This document shows positions 1 through 8,621 of a stretch of DNA of 64,000 bases, piece after piece. The DNA comes from Acidovorax sp. A1169 (GTDB lineage Bacteria > Pseudomonadota > Gammaproteobacteria > Burkholderiales > Burkholderiaceae_C). The notes beneath the pieces were generated by a model that made no database searches, was not told where the DNA came from, and worked only from the letters and a program-made list of their open reading frames with translations. Position 1 is the first letter of the stretch; each line of letters begins with the position of its first letter. Made by a program: the position numbers and the translations under genes. Where the stretch lies: NCBI RefSeq assembly GCF_030704685.1, contig NZ_JAUZDX010000013.1, positions 1 to 64,000 on the forward strand. The letters are read 5' to 3'.

Positions 1-34
1 TAAACTAAGGTTTTGGCGTGGTATCTTGAGGTAT

Positions 35-739
35 TCAGGCAAAATTGGCCTCACATTCCGATAACCACCTCGGTGACTGAACGTCCCAATGTGGGCCTCC
101 ATGAGCGTTCCCACCTTGACCAGTGGTGCACCAGACGTCGCCATTGCTATCCTGCCATCCCCACCCCGATCCACCTTTGCCAGGATTTGAATTCCTAACC
201 CACTTTTCACCGCCTTTGGGAACTTTAAACCCATTCGCCTCACCTGATTTCCCCGGAGCTTTTGGTCCATCCGGGTCATGCGCATTGTTCGGCGGCTTGA
301 TAAACATCGGGCCTGTAATATTCCATCCAATCCAATCCCCAAGAGCGGCTGCTCCAGCTACCGTTAGATCCGCCCCAGTAACAACAACTGGCACAAAGGG
401 AATCAAAAAACCCAGCTTTCCTTAGGGGTCAATCCCATTGAGCGGATTGCGGTTCACATACCCAAGCCGATTGAACCCACCCTCCAACCCAATCGGATAC
501 GCTTGCGTATACCGCCCCTGCTCCGCACTGTAGCTGTGGAAGTAGTTGTAGTGCAGGTTGCTCTCTTTGTCGTAGTACTGCTCCGGACATCGTAGGTTGA
601 ACGTCACCTCGGGAATCGTAGTAGCGCCCGTGGTGGGGTTGGTGGTTTCGTTGGTGAAGCGCTTCGATCCCAGGGTGGGCTGTTCGTCGCCAAAGGCGCT
701 GTAGGTCCACTGCCAGACCATCTGTTCGTCTGGGGGCAA
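35..739 (-). pseudogene. Orphan RHS core tip plus C-terminal toxin domain, interrupted by a stop codon
   Basis: The first ~105 codons (739 down to 425) copy the end of the core of the intact RHS protein next door, sharing GDEQPTLGSKRFTNETT, YYDKESNLHYNY and GRYTQA. An in-frame TAA at 422-424 then falls right after the core's DP, where the intact gene has DPKG; GAA to TAA would be one base change. The same frame stays open for ~128 more codons to a TGA at 35-37. That tail has a hydrophobic stretch and a Gly/Trp/His-rich end with GWGWQDSNGDVW and NAHGGPHWDV, which resembles, from memory, the type-37 polymorphic toxin domain. No start or 5' RHS sequence precedes the fragment, so this is a displaced tip/toxin cassette rather than an expressed RHS gene. 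Its immunity gene, if any, lies left of the window. Confidence 0.75.
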
Positions 740-815
740 AAGGCAAGACCTGACCCCTCCATCCCTTCTGCATCCATGCGCGCACGCAGGATTGAGCAGA
801 TTACGAATCCTTGAC

Positions 816-1340
816 CTATATAGGCTGCCTTATACATTGACTCAATGAAAACTGGGGCTTGAAATCTTCATAAATGTAAAACGGCGCTCGCACTGAAACA
901 GACCCAGGAGATATTCCTGAACAAACATAAATTTCATCCCCCTCTTCACCCACAAAGACGATCCCTGTTTGGACAACAATTTCATCGTCCTCGTAGACTA
1001 CTCGTTCTATTTCTCGCACCGTAAATTCTGAAAAAATATTGCAAGCCCCAGCAGGGCTACCCTTACCCTCGGTGATTTTTGCTGAAACATTTAGGCTACC
1101 GACCTCATCCCAGCCCACCACAACAGTGCAAGCCGAGGAAAACTCAAGAGCCATACCATTATCGAATACGAATATCAACTGCCAAGCACACTGCAGGGTA
1201 TGACCTTCTGGCAACCAATAGAATAATAATTTTACACCTCTCTTCAGATGACTCCACAAATCACTTACCGGGCTCTCCAGCTGAAATTTATACACCTTTT
1301 TTCCTGCCAAATTCATCTCAGGGGTAATGTAGGGTTTCAT
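816..1340 (-). CDS. Candidate immunity protein for the adjacent RHS toxin (unknown family)
   Basis: A 174-aa acidic protein encoded immediately downstream of the RHS gene on the same strand, in the position where contact-dependent toxins keep their immunity gene. I recognise no family. The sequence is beta-rich and soluble, with acidic runs (VVYEDDEIVV, GEEGDEIYV) and no signal peptide or membrane segment. The start chosen, MKPYITPEMN, overlaps the RHS stop by 23 bases; a second ATG at 1316 begins just after that stop and is an equally possible start. Neither has a clear ribosome binding site. The gene is visibly more AT-rich than the RHS core, as usual for horizontally exchanged toxin/immunity tips. 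The immunity role is inferred from position only. Confidence 0.6.
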   Translation of the reverse strand: MKPYITPEMNLAGKKVYKFQLESPVSDLWSHLKRGVKLLFYWLPEGHTLQCAWQLIFVFDNGMALEFSSACTVVVGWDEVGSLNVSAKITEGKGSPAGACNIFSEFTVREIERVVYEDDEIVVQTGIVFVGEEGDEIYVCSGISPGSVSVRAPFYIYEDFKPQFSLSQCIRQPI

Positions 1341-4300
1341 GGGGTTTATTTCCATTTGCTGGTATATCAATACTCTGACCACCACCGCTATTGCTGGGTC
1401 GCCCGAAAATTCCATTCTCTCCCACCAAACTTCCGGGTGGGGCTTTATCTCCAGGCCGCCAGGGACGAGTCCCTCCAGTCACTACATCCAAATCATCAAG
1501 AAAGTTTCCGTTTCCCCCAAGATCCGGTCGAAGAGGTCCACTGGTGTGTTTTCCACCACCTCGATTAGGTCCTGCCCGAGGATCACCCTGGTCTCCAACC
1601 AGATCATTTGGCAAAGGAGGTACAGACCCACCTCCGCCCTCACTAAGCATCCAATTCCAGCCCTTTTTGGCAACGTCTACGCATTGCCGCGCCATCTCCT
1701 CGCAAGCTGCCTTATTACCCGCACAGTAAATAAATGGTATGAATACCCAGGTCAGCGGGTGACTAAGAGCATTAAGACCCTTGGGGTCCGCATAAACAAG
1801 GGAATTTCCATTCACATACCCAAACCGATTGAACCCACCATCCAGCCCAATCGGATCGGCCTGCGTATACCGCCCTCGCTCCGCGCTGTAGCTCCTGAAG
1901 TAGTTGTAGTGCAGGTTGCTTTCTTTGTCGTAGTACTGCCCCGGGTAGCGCAGGTTGAAGGTGACCTCGGGGATGGGGGTGCTGCCCGTGGTGGGGCTGG
2001 TGGTTTCGTTGGTGAAGCGCTTGGAGCCCAGGGTGGGCTGCTCGTCGCCGAAGGCGCTGTAGGCCCATTGCCAGGCCACCTGGCCGTCGGGCTGTGTCAA
2101 CTTGCGCGGGGTGTTCAGGTGGTCGCTGTGCACGGCGTATGCCACGCCGTTGACGATGGCGGCAATGGGCAAGGGGCCGTTGGCCGTGGGCAGGTAGATG
2201 TACTGGGTGGTGCCGGTGCTGTTGCTGCCGCCCATGCCGTATTCGCCCAGCAGGGTGCCGTCCTGGCCGTAGACATAAGCGAAGCCGAGCTTTTGCGCGT
2301 CGCTGCTGCCGGGGCTCCACAGGCGGGTGAAGAATTCGTAGGCGGTCTGGATCAGGCCTTTGTCTTGTTCCTTCTCCGCTTGCTCCTGGTCTTCGGGGTC
2401 GGCCAGCACGTTGTTGAGATTCTTGCCGCTGGTGGTTCCACCTGATCCGCTACCGCTGGCGAACAGCGGTTCGGTTTTGAACACGCGCTGGCCCAGGGCG
2501 TTGTGGGCGTACTGGGTGCTGGGGGCGTCCACGCCCGTGCCGGTGGTGACTTTTTCCAGGCGTTCCTGGCTGTCGTACTGGTAGGTGCGCAGGCCGTCGC
2601 TGAGCAGGTCACCGGCGGCGTTGTACTGGTAGGTGACGCTGGTGTTGGCGGTGCTGGCACCCGTTTGCGTCTGGCTGAAGCCGGTCTGGCGGTTGGCGGT
2701 GAGGGTGTAGGTGCGGTTGGTGGTGGTGCCTGCGCGCTGTTGGCTGCTGGTGGTGCGGTTGCCGTTGGCGTCGTAGGCGTAGGTGACGGTGTTGGCGGGG
2801 GTGCCGCTGGCGACTGTCTTGGTGAAGCCGGTGATGCGGCCTGCACGGTTGTAGGTCACCGTCCAGGTGGCGGGGGCCTGGGTGACCGTGCTGGCTTGCG
2901 CGTCGGTGCTGGCCGGCTGCATCAGGCTCTGGGTGAGGCTGGTGATGCGGCCTGCGGCGTCGTAGATGTAGCTGCTGAACTCGGTGGCGGTCAGTTGGCC
3001 TGCGGTGTTGTAGCTGCGGGTGGCATAGATGGGTGCCGAGGCGCCTGGCAGGTTCCATCTCCAGTCGGTGGGCTGGCCCAGGGGGCTCCAGGTGATGCCG
3101 CTGACGATGGGCTGGCCGGCCCAGGTCAGGCCGGTGAGCTGGCCCGTGGCGTCGTACACGTTCTGCAGGGTCTGGCCGCCGGGGTAAGTGGTCGAACTCA
3201 GCAGGCCCGTGGTGGGGTGGTGGCTGTAGGCCAGGGTGCGGGTGTCGTTGTTGATGAGCTTCTGGGTCTGACTCACCACCCGGCCGTGCACATCGCGCTG
3301 GTAGGTGGTCAGGCCGCTGGCGTCCTCGATCTCGCTGAGGTAGCCCTTGGCTGTAGGGGTGAGGTCGTAGCGAAGGGTGGTGGTGCCACCGGTGTGCACG
3401 ATGGCCGTGGGGCGGCCCAGCAGGTCGCGGGTGATGGTGGTGGCCTGGCCCAGGGCGTTGGTGATGCTGCTGGGCAGGCCCAGGGCGTCGTACTGGGCGG
3501 TTTCGCTGCCGCTGTCGGGGCTGGTTTCTGTCTTTGCATTACCGAGCGCATCGCGGGTGTAGGCCGTGGTGACGCTCTTGGGGTCGGTGACGCTGGTGAC
3601 GCCGTCCAGGGCGTTGTAGGTCAGGCTGGCCGTGGCGTTCTCGGCGTTGGTGAGGGTTTTGACGCGGCGCAGGGGGTCCAGGCCTTGGCTGGTGGTCTGG
3701 CTCAGGCCGTTGGTGGCGCTCACGGCGTCGCCGTTGGCGTCGTAGCCGTAGCTGGTGCTCTGGCCACCCACGCTAGTGCTGGCTACGCGGTTCAGGCTGT
3801 TGATGCTGCGGGCCAACTGCCAGGCCACCTGGTTCTGGCTGTTGCGCACTTCTTCGCTGGTGCGGTTGCCCATGTTGTCGAGCACGTAGGTGCCCGTGTT
3901 GCCACGGTTGTCACTCCAACCCGTGAGGCGCTGGGCCGCATCGTAGGTGTAGGTGAGGGCATGGCCGTGCGGCAGCGTGGCGGTTAGCACTTGGCCGCTG
4001 GGGCGGTAGGTCAGCGTGGTGACTCGCCCGCCCCGGTTGCTGGTGAGCATGCGGCCACGGGCGTCGTAGGTGTAGCTGGTCAACAGCCCGTTGGGCGCGG
4101 TGTGGCTGAGCACGCGGCCTGCACCGTCGTGGGTGTAGCTGTCTACGTGGCCCAGGGCATTGGTGCTCTGGGTGAGGTTGCCCAGCGTGTCGTAGGTGTA
4201 GCTGGTCACGGCACCGTTCGGAGCCGTTTCCGTCGCGACCAGGCCGGCGGCGTTGTAGGTCCAGGCAGTGGTGCGGGCTGTACCACCCGATGCTGTATCG

Positions 4301-5967
4301 GTGATGGTCTGGGTGAGTGGGTTGCCCAGGCTGTCGTAGGTGTAGCTCGTCACCCGCCCAGGTTCGGTGATGGTCACCGGCAGGCGCCACTGGGCGTGCC
4401 AGGTGGTGCTGGTGGTGCGGGATTCGGGTTGGCCGACTGCCTGCGTTGTGCTCAGAGGCAGGCGGCGGGTGGTGTCCCAGGTGTAGTTGGTGGAGAAACC
4501 TCGGAAGTCTTTTTCTGAGTCGATCAGGCCCAGCGGTGTCTGTGTTCTGGCGGTCGCATCTCCAGGCACGTCAGCGTCGGGTTTGCTGGAGCTGGTGACC
4601 GCTGCCTGGTTTTGGTTGATGCTGTAGTAATAGCTGCGCGCGGTCCCCAATGGGTCTGTCACGGTGGTGGCAACGCCGTACCGCCACCCGAAACTCACCT
4701 GGTAACGACTTACCCCGCCTGCACGAACAGTTTCCACAGGCTGGCCTTGCGCGTCATAGGTGTAGGTCGCGAGGCGAATGCCGTTTTCATCGACGATGCC
4801 CGTCAGCGCTTGCGGAAAAGCCGTGTTCTCGTAGACGTACGATTTGGACGAGCCGTCCGCATACCGCACGGTGACCAAGCGCTGTGTAGTGTCGTATTCG
4901 TAGGTTGCTTGAACCTGGGTTCCCGCCTTCACACCAGACAAACGGCCAGCGACGTCGTACAGCAATTGCAGGCTTCGGCCAAAGTGGTTGGTCACCTTGT
5001 CAAGACGGCCTTGCGTGTCATAAACGTATTGGTACACCCACCCATTGCGCTGGGAATGGCTCAGCAATTTTCCGCTTGTATCGAATTGACGAAGACTGTT
5101 GTCTGTGCTGGAGGTGTGCAACCAGCCTTGAGAATTTTTCACCAGCGCATCTGCACTGTCATTGGGTTGCCAAGCGGTGCCGTCCTGACTGAAGAGCAGC
5201 CTGCCTCCGTCACTCAGCGTGATGATCACAAGAGCAGCCCCTCCGCCCGTTGCGGCCCTATGGCTCAAGGCGTCTGAAAAACTTCGCGCCCATCCTCCAC
5301 CCAGGTTACCCGGGCCTGCTGCGCGCCTGCTCAAGTAGTTGCGCCCAAACTCCAAGGAGTGCGGCTGCAGATCCACATAATCAATTTCATTCTGGTATTT
5401 TTGCGCAGAAGCGAGAAGAATTGGATTGCGCGTACTTTGCCCCCCCTGCCAAGGCGAGGGACCACCGAAAGAGGCCGCCGTGCACGACGGGGGCTTCGTG
5501 GGTGGCAAAGGCATGCAAGAATTACCAACCTCTGAATATCCGTAATTGCACGTACATTCTCCTGCTACGTCACTCGCATGGCTATTCTCAGGACATGGCT
5601 CAATGCGTTTCCAAAGAGAAAAATCCTGCCGACCCCAATCCTCCCCGTCTTTCATTCGCGTAACGGAACAGCCGGTCGCCTCACCCAACCAATAGATCAC
5701 ATACGGACTATTTTTGACAATTTGCCATTCAGGAGCCGGCCAATCCTCCTGACGTTTAGAAGTCCCCACATCACAAGCCTCTACAGGATCATAAAACCAT
5801 GTAGGACCGCTGTACGTAGTGGGGAAAATAGTAGGCATATACTGCTTTTTCTTTGCAGTTATAGCCGCGTAGCCCGTTGCCGGAAGCAATGAAAAGCCCA
5901 ACAGAAAAACAAATGCAAGGACCGAATAAAAAACGGTCAAAATTCGAAAGCCATTTTTCAGCACCAC
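1318..5967 (-). CDS. RHS/YD-repeat polymorphic toxin protein
   Basis: 1549 aa. The N-terminus (MVLKNGFRILTVF then a hydrophobic run ending near TGYAA) looks like a Sec signal peptide. A DUF6531-like region follows at about 180-320, including NPILLASAQKYQNEIDYVDL. Then come about 900 residues of YD/RHS repeats (Y-x2-D-x2-G-R-L type) and the conserved RHS core end: HSDHLNTPRKLTQPDGQ, WAYSAFGDEQPTLGS, RYTQADPIGLDGG, then DPKG at about residue 1395. The ~152 residues after DPKG are the variable C-terminal toxin, ending in SIDIPANGNKPHETLHYP; I know this ending from other RHS tails but not its activity. Base composition drops in GC sharply at about nt 1780, the core/tip boundary. The repeats are expected to form a shell that encloses the toxin. 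No VgrG or PAAR gene is nearby; the signal peptide argues for Sec export. Confidence 0.9.
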   Translation of the reverse strand: MVLKNGFRILTVFYSVLAFVFLLGFSLLPATGYAAITAKKKQYMPTIFPTTYSGPTWFYDPVEACDVGTSKRQEDWPAPEWQIVKNSPYVIYWLGEATGCSVTRMKDGEDWGRQDFSLWKRIEPCPENSHASDVAGECTCNYGYSEVGNSCMPLPPTKPPSCTAASFGGPSPWQGGQSTRNPILLASAQKYQNEIDYVDLQPHSLEFGRNYLSRRAAGPGNLGGGWARSFSDALSHRAATGGGAALVIITLSDGGRLLFSQDGTAWQPNDSADALVKNSQGWLHTSSTDNSLRQFDTSGKLLSHSQRNGWVYQYVYDTQGRLDKVTNHFGRSLQLLYDVAGRLSGVKAGTQVQATYEYDTTQRLVTVRYADGSSKSYVYENTAFPQALTGIVDENGIRLATYTYDAQGQPVETVRAGGVSRYQVSFGWRYGVATTVTDPLGTARSYYYSINQNQAAVTSSSKPDADVPGDATARTQTPLGLIDSEKDFRGFSTNYTWDTTRRLPLSTTQAVGQPESRTTSTTWHAQWRLPVTITEPGRVTSYTYDSLGNPLTQTITDTASGGTARTTAWTYNAAGLVATETAPNGAVTSYTYDTLGNLTQSTNALGHVDSYTHDGAGRVLSHTAPNGLLTSYTYDARGRMLTSNRGGRVTTLTYRPSGQVLTATLPHGHALTYTYDAAQRLTGWSDNRGNTGTYVLDNMGNRTSEEVRNSQNQVAWQLARSINSLNRVASTSVGGQSTSYGYDANGDAVSATNGLSQTTSQGLDPLRRVKTLTNAENATASLTYNALDGVTSVTDPKSVTTAYTRDALGNAKTETSPDSGSETAQYDALGLPSSITNALGQATTITRDLLGRPTAIVHTGGTTTLRYDLTPTAKGYLSEIEDASGLTTYQRDVHGRVVSQTQKLINNDTRTLAYSHHPTTGLLSSTTYPGGQTLQNVYDATGQLTGLTWAGQPIVSGITWSPLGQPTDWRWNLPGASAPIYATRSYNTAGQLTATEFSSYIYDAAGRITSLTQSLMQPASTDAQASTVTQAPATWTVTYNRAGRITGFTKTVASGTPANTVTYAYDANGNRTTSSQQRAGTTTNRTYTLTANRQTGFSQTQTGASTANTSVTYQYNAAGDLLSDGLRTYQYDSQERLEKVTTGTGVDAPSTQYAHNALGQRVFKTEPLFASGSGSGGTTSGKNLNNVLADPEDQEQAEKEQDKGLIQTAYEFFTRLWSPGSSDAQKLGFAYVYGQDGTLLGEYGMGGSNSTGTTQYIYLPTANGPLPIAAIVNGVAYAVHSDHLNTPRKLTQPDGQVAWQWAYSAFGDEQPTLGSKRFTNETTSPTTGSTPIPEVTFNLRYPGQYYDKESNLHYNYFRSYSAERGRYTQADPIGLDGGFNRFGYVNGNSLVYADPKGLNALSHPLTWVFIPFIYCAGNKAACEEMARQCVDVAKKGWNWMLSEGGGGSVPPLPNDLVGDQGDPRAGPNRGGGKHTSGPLRPDLGGNGNFLDDLDVVTGGTRPWRPGDKAPPGSLVGENGIFGRPSNSGGGQSIDIPANGNKPHETLHYP

Positions 5968-6090
5968 TTCTCCCTCTCATATTTATCGCCGAAATCATAT
6001 CCAACAACCTCATGAGTGGTTGACACAGCAAGCGCAGGCCTTCTTGATTTTTGTAACGAAAGGCATCCGAGCTGCTCCAATCTCTAGGAA
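5968..6090. other. Upstream region of the RHS gene
   Basis: AT-richer intergenic sequence between the RHS start and the pseudogene to its right. No clear promoter, repeat or gene was recognised. Confidence 0.4.
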
Positions 6091-6506
6091 ATGACTCCTC
6101 TACACCTCGTTATAAGCGGAGTAGATCCAGCGGTGCAAAATAGCAGCACTTCTGCCCATACATCCTATGGAACGCAGGCGCAGGAGTATCTGGACCAGAA
6201 CGCGGGCCAGGCAGAGCGTGCGGCCTTGGTCTATGACGGTTTCATCACCCTTCCATCGGGCCGCACGGATGCCTTGATCGTGCTGGTGCGCTCGTTCGCA
6301 CGGCCGCCCACCACGCTCACCATGGCGGTGCCCTACCGCAACGCGCAATCGCCCAGTGGCTTTGCCGTGCACCGGCCCAAGTTCTTGGGGTGGCAGGGGC
6401 CGGGCACGGCCGACTACCAGCTGCTGGGCGATGCGATCTTCGGGGGGTCGAATCGCACGAGGCGGCGGCGCCGGTATGGGCGCAGCACAACGATGATTCG
6501 ATCTGA
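6091..6506 (+). pseudogene. Truncated, frameshifted gene remnant of unknown function
   Basis: From about 6175 the frame has the high-GC codon pattern of the chromosome (QAERAALVYDGFITLPSGRT, then AVPYRNAQSP and FLGWQGPG). At the run of six G at about 6450 the sensible frame shifts by one base: the continuation VESHEAAAPVWAQHNDDSI ends at a TGA at 6504-6506, whereas the original frame degenerates into an Arg-rich string. One more G in the run would join the halves. The first ~25 codons are AT-rich and look like replaced sequence from the RHS side, so the true 5' end is probably lost. I do not recognise the family. Confidence 0.5.
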
Positions 6507-6532
6507 GGCGGCACGGTGCCGCGCGTTGGACG

Positions 6533-7337
6533 CTACACCCGGTGGGGCGGGTGCCGTTGGATGATGAAGCCCCGCGCCTGCGCAGGCCTAGTGAGTTCGG
6601 TCCACTGCAGGGGGCCATGGGCGGGGTCCTGGCGCAGCCCCGCGAACTTGACCCGGTTGCGAGCAAAGGTGGAGTACGACCACCACAGCACCGAGTCGCG
6701 CGAGAAGAATGCCATGCGCATCGATTCGCGGTTGCCGTGGGCGAGGCGGGTGCGCAGCAGGCCGCGGGTCACCGTGCGCCAGAGCACGCGCGGAAAGACA
6801 ATGCCGCGCCCATAGTTGAGCCACACGATGTGCGTGGCGCGCGCCCACAGAACCTCGCGCACGGCGGTAGAGGGCCTGTTAACACTCATTTCGGGGATCG
6901 CGTTGCCCGGCGTGGGGGCTGGATGCTAGGCGCCCGTGCGCAGCAAGGTGTGCACCTTGCAAGCGCGGGTAACGCCGCAGACGGCCCCCAGGCTGGGTAA
7001 CCCGAAGGGAAGGCCCTTGCCGGTGCGCCACTCGTCGTTGCGCTCCTTGCGTGTGCACATGCACACGCGGCGTCCCGCGCCTAGACCGGCGCGCCGGCAA
7101 GGGCCTTCGCGACCCCGAAATTAGTGTGAACAGGCCCTGGTTGCCGTCGGCCACCCAGCACTCGCCCGCAGTCGCGCTGCGCACGCGGGCCTCGAACTGC
7201 TCGTGCGGCACAGCCGCCCACCCGGGCCCCCAGTGCAAAGCATCGAGTTCGATGTGCGGACAACCGCAGGCCTGCGCCAGTGCGGCGGCAAAAGTGGACT
7301 TGCCGGCACCGCTGGTGCCGACGACTATGTAGCGCAT
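6533..7337 (-). pseudogene. Small P-loop kinase (adenylate-kinase-like / FlaR-type) gene split by an inserted element
   Basis: The N-terminal part (7337 down to 7139) begins MRYIVVGTSGAGKSTFAAAL with a perfect Walker A (GTSGAGKS), then HIELDALHWGPGW and CWVADGN, as in the family annotated as topology modulation proteins. The C-terminal part (6870 down to 6533) resumes with TAVREVLWARATHIVWLNY and continues through RMAFFSRDSVLWW to a TAG at 6533-6535. Between them lies a 268-bp inverted-repeat-ended insertion. The flanking coding pieces total 537 nt, divisible by three, so removal would restore one ~178-aa frame, the normal length of the family. Translation through the insertion leads to an unrelated tail, so the gene is almost certainly inactive. 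Confidence 0.8.
6871..7138. mobile_element. MITE-like element with nested palindromes
   Basis: The ends are imperfect inverted repeats of about 30 bp: left AGGGCCTGTTAACACTCATT, right (reverse complement) AGGGCCTGTTCACACTAATT, both followed by TCGGGG. No transposase is encoded. The interior is built of hairpins: a perfect 18-bp palindrome at 6943-6960, a perfect 18-bp palindrome at 7050-7067, and a 20-bp inverted repeat with one mismatch (7010-7029 with 7088-7107). No clear target-site duplication is visible. The element splits the P-loop kinase gene. Confidence 0.75.
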
Positions 7338-7433
7338 GCAGGCCACATAGGGGCAGTGCATTCACGCAGGGGCATTCCTCTATTCTCCCGGGGTTGAAAT
7401 GGTCTGAGCGCGCCGGCAGCGCTCAGTGGGGCG

Positions 7434-7465
7434 CCCCGGCGTGTGCTCCGGGGCACACGCCGGGG
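7434..7465. repeat. Strong GC hairpin in the divergent intergenic region
   Basis: Perfect 13-bp stem (CCCCGGCGTGTGC paired with GCACACGCCGGGG) around a 6-nt loop. It lies between the divergent kinase remnant and the glycosyltransferase gene, so it is not an ordinary 3' terminator, and it lacks a T tract. It may be an mRNA leader hairpin or the relic of a repeat element. Confidence 0.5.
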
Positions 7466-7517
7466 CCGATGGTGGGCTGTGAATGGGGTGCATGCAAGCG
7501 GCCATGTAGTATCTTCG

Positions 7518-8621
7518 ATGCCCAGCGCATGTGCGCAGCCCAGCGGCCAACCACCACACAGTCCATTGAACGAAACCGCACCCATCTCTCTGCCAGCCAC
7601 CAGCCACCGCAACGGACATGGCAGCAGCGCGCCCGCCCTGCTCTCGGTGGTCTGCCCCATGTTCAACGAAGAGGCCACGCTGGATCTCTTTTTTGCGCAG
7701 TTGCTGCCGGTGCTGGTGCAGACCGGGCTGGCCTTCGAGATCGTCTGCGTGAACGATGGCAGCCGCGATGGCACGCTGGCGCGGCTGCAGGCGCTGGGCG
7801 CCACGGTGCCGGGCCTGCGGGTCATCGACCTGTCGCGCAATTTCGGCAAGGAGGCGGCGCTGACCTGCGGCATCGACCATGCGCTGGGTGCGGCGGTGGT
7901 GCCGATCGATGCGGACCTGCAGGACCCGCCCGAACTCATTCTGGAGATGGTGCGGCTGTGGCAGCAGGGTTTTGACGTGGTGCTGGCCCAGCGCACCGAC
8001 CGCAGCGCCGACCATGTGCTCAAGCGCAAGACATCGGAGTGGTTCTACCGCCTGCACAACCGCATTTCCGACTCGCAGATACCGCCCAACGTGGGCGACT
8101 TCCGGCTGATGGACCGCCAGGTGGTGGATGCGCTTAAGCGCCTGCCCGAGCGGCGCCGGTTCATGAAGGGCCTGTTCGCCTGGGTGGGGTTTCGCCAGGC
8201 GACGATTCCCTACACCCGGCCGGCCCGCGCGGCCGGGGACACGAAATTTTCTGGCTGGGGCCTGTGGAACCTGGCGGTGGAGGGGGTGACCTCGTTCTCG
8301 ACCGTGCCGCTGCGCATCTGGACCTACCTGGGGCTGGCCGTCGCGCTGCTGGCGTTTGCCTATGGCCTGGTCATCGTGAGCCAGGTGGTGCTGTTCGGGC
8401 GCGACGCGCCGGGCTATGCGTCGCTGATCACGGTGGTGCTGTTTCTAGGCGGGCTGCAGCTCATCGGGCTGGGCGTGCTGGGGGAGTACCTGGGCCGCGT
8501 GTACATGGAGTCCAAGGGGCGGCCGATCTACCTGGTGCGCGAGCCTGCCGAACCACCGGGTACTACGACACCTGCGCAGTCAGTTGCGCCACACGAATCA
8601 CCCAAACACCATGCGCCCTGA
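7518..8621 (+). CDS. GtrB-type polyprenyl-phosphate glycosyltransferase (GT2)
   Basis: 367 aa from the chosen ATG (MPSACAQPS); in-frame starts from 7443 would add an unlikely extension. The GT2 catalytic domain spans about 45-270: SVVCPMFNEEATLD, IVCVNDGSRDGT, and the metal-binding DADLQDPPE. Two C-terminal membrane segments follow (about 280-345), then GEYLGRVYMESKGRP. This is the layout of GtrB/DPM1-like enzymes, which load a sugar onto undecaprenyl phosphate at the inner face of the membrane. It heads a run of overlapping genes: methyltransferase, GtrA and large polytopic proteins. Together these look like a three-part Gtr system that modifies surface glycans. The sugar cannot be predicted. 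Confidence 0.9.
   Translation: MPSACAQPSGQPPHSPLNETAPISLPATSHRNGHGSSAPALLSVVCPMFNEEATLDLFFAQLLPVLVQTGLAFEIVCVNDGSRDGTLARLQALGATVPGLRVIDLSRNFGKEAALTCGIDHALGAAVVPIDADLQDPPELILEMVRLWQQGFDVVLAQRTDRSADHVLKRKTSEWFYRLHNRISDSQIPPNVGDFRLMDRQVVDALKRLPERRRFMKGLFAWVGFRQATIPYTRPARAAGDTKFSGWGLWNLAVEGVTSFSTVPLRIWTYLGLAVALLAFAYGLVIVSQVVLFGRDAPGYASLITVVLFLGGLQLIGLGVLGEYLGRVYMESKGRPIYLVREPAEPPGTTTPAQSVAPHESPKHHAP

Noticed and set aside
2503-3987. Long plus-strand open frame opposite the RHS gene
   Set aside because: Shadow of the repeats: Gly/Val/Ala-rich monotony without any domain, on the strand opposite a clear RHS protein.
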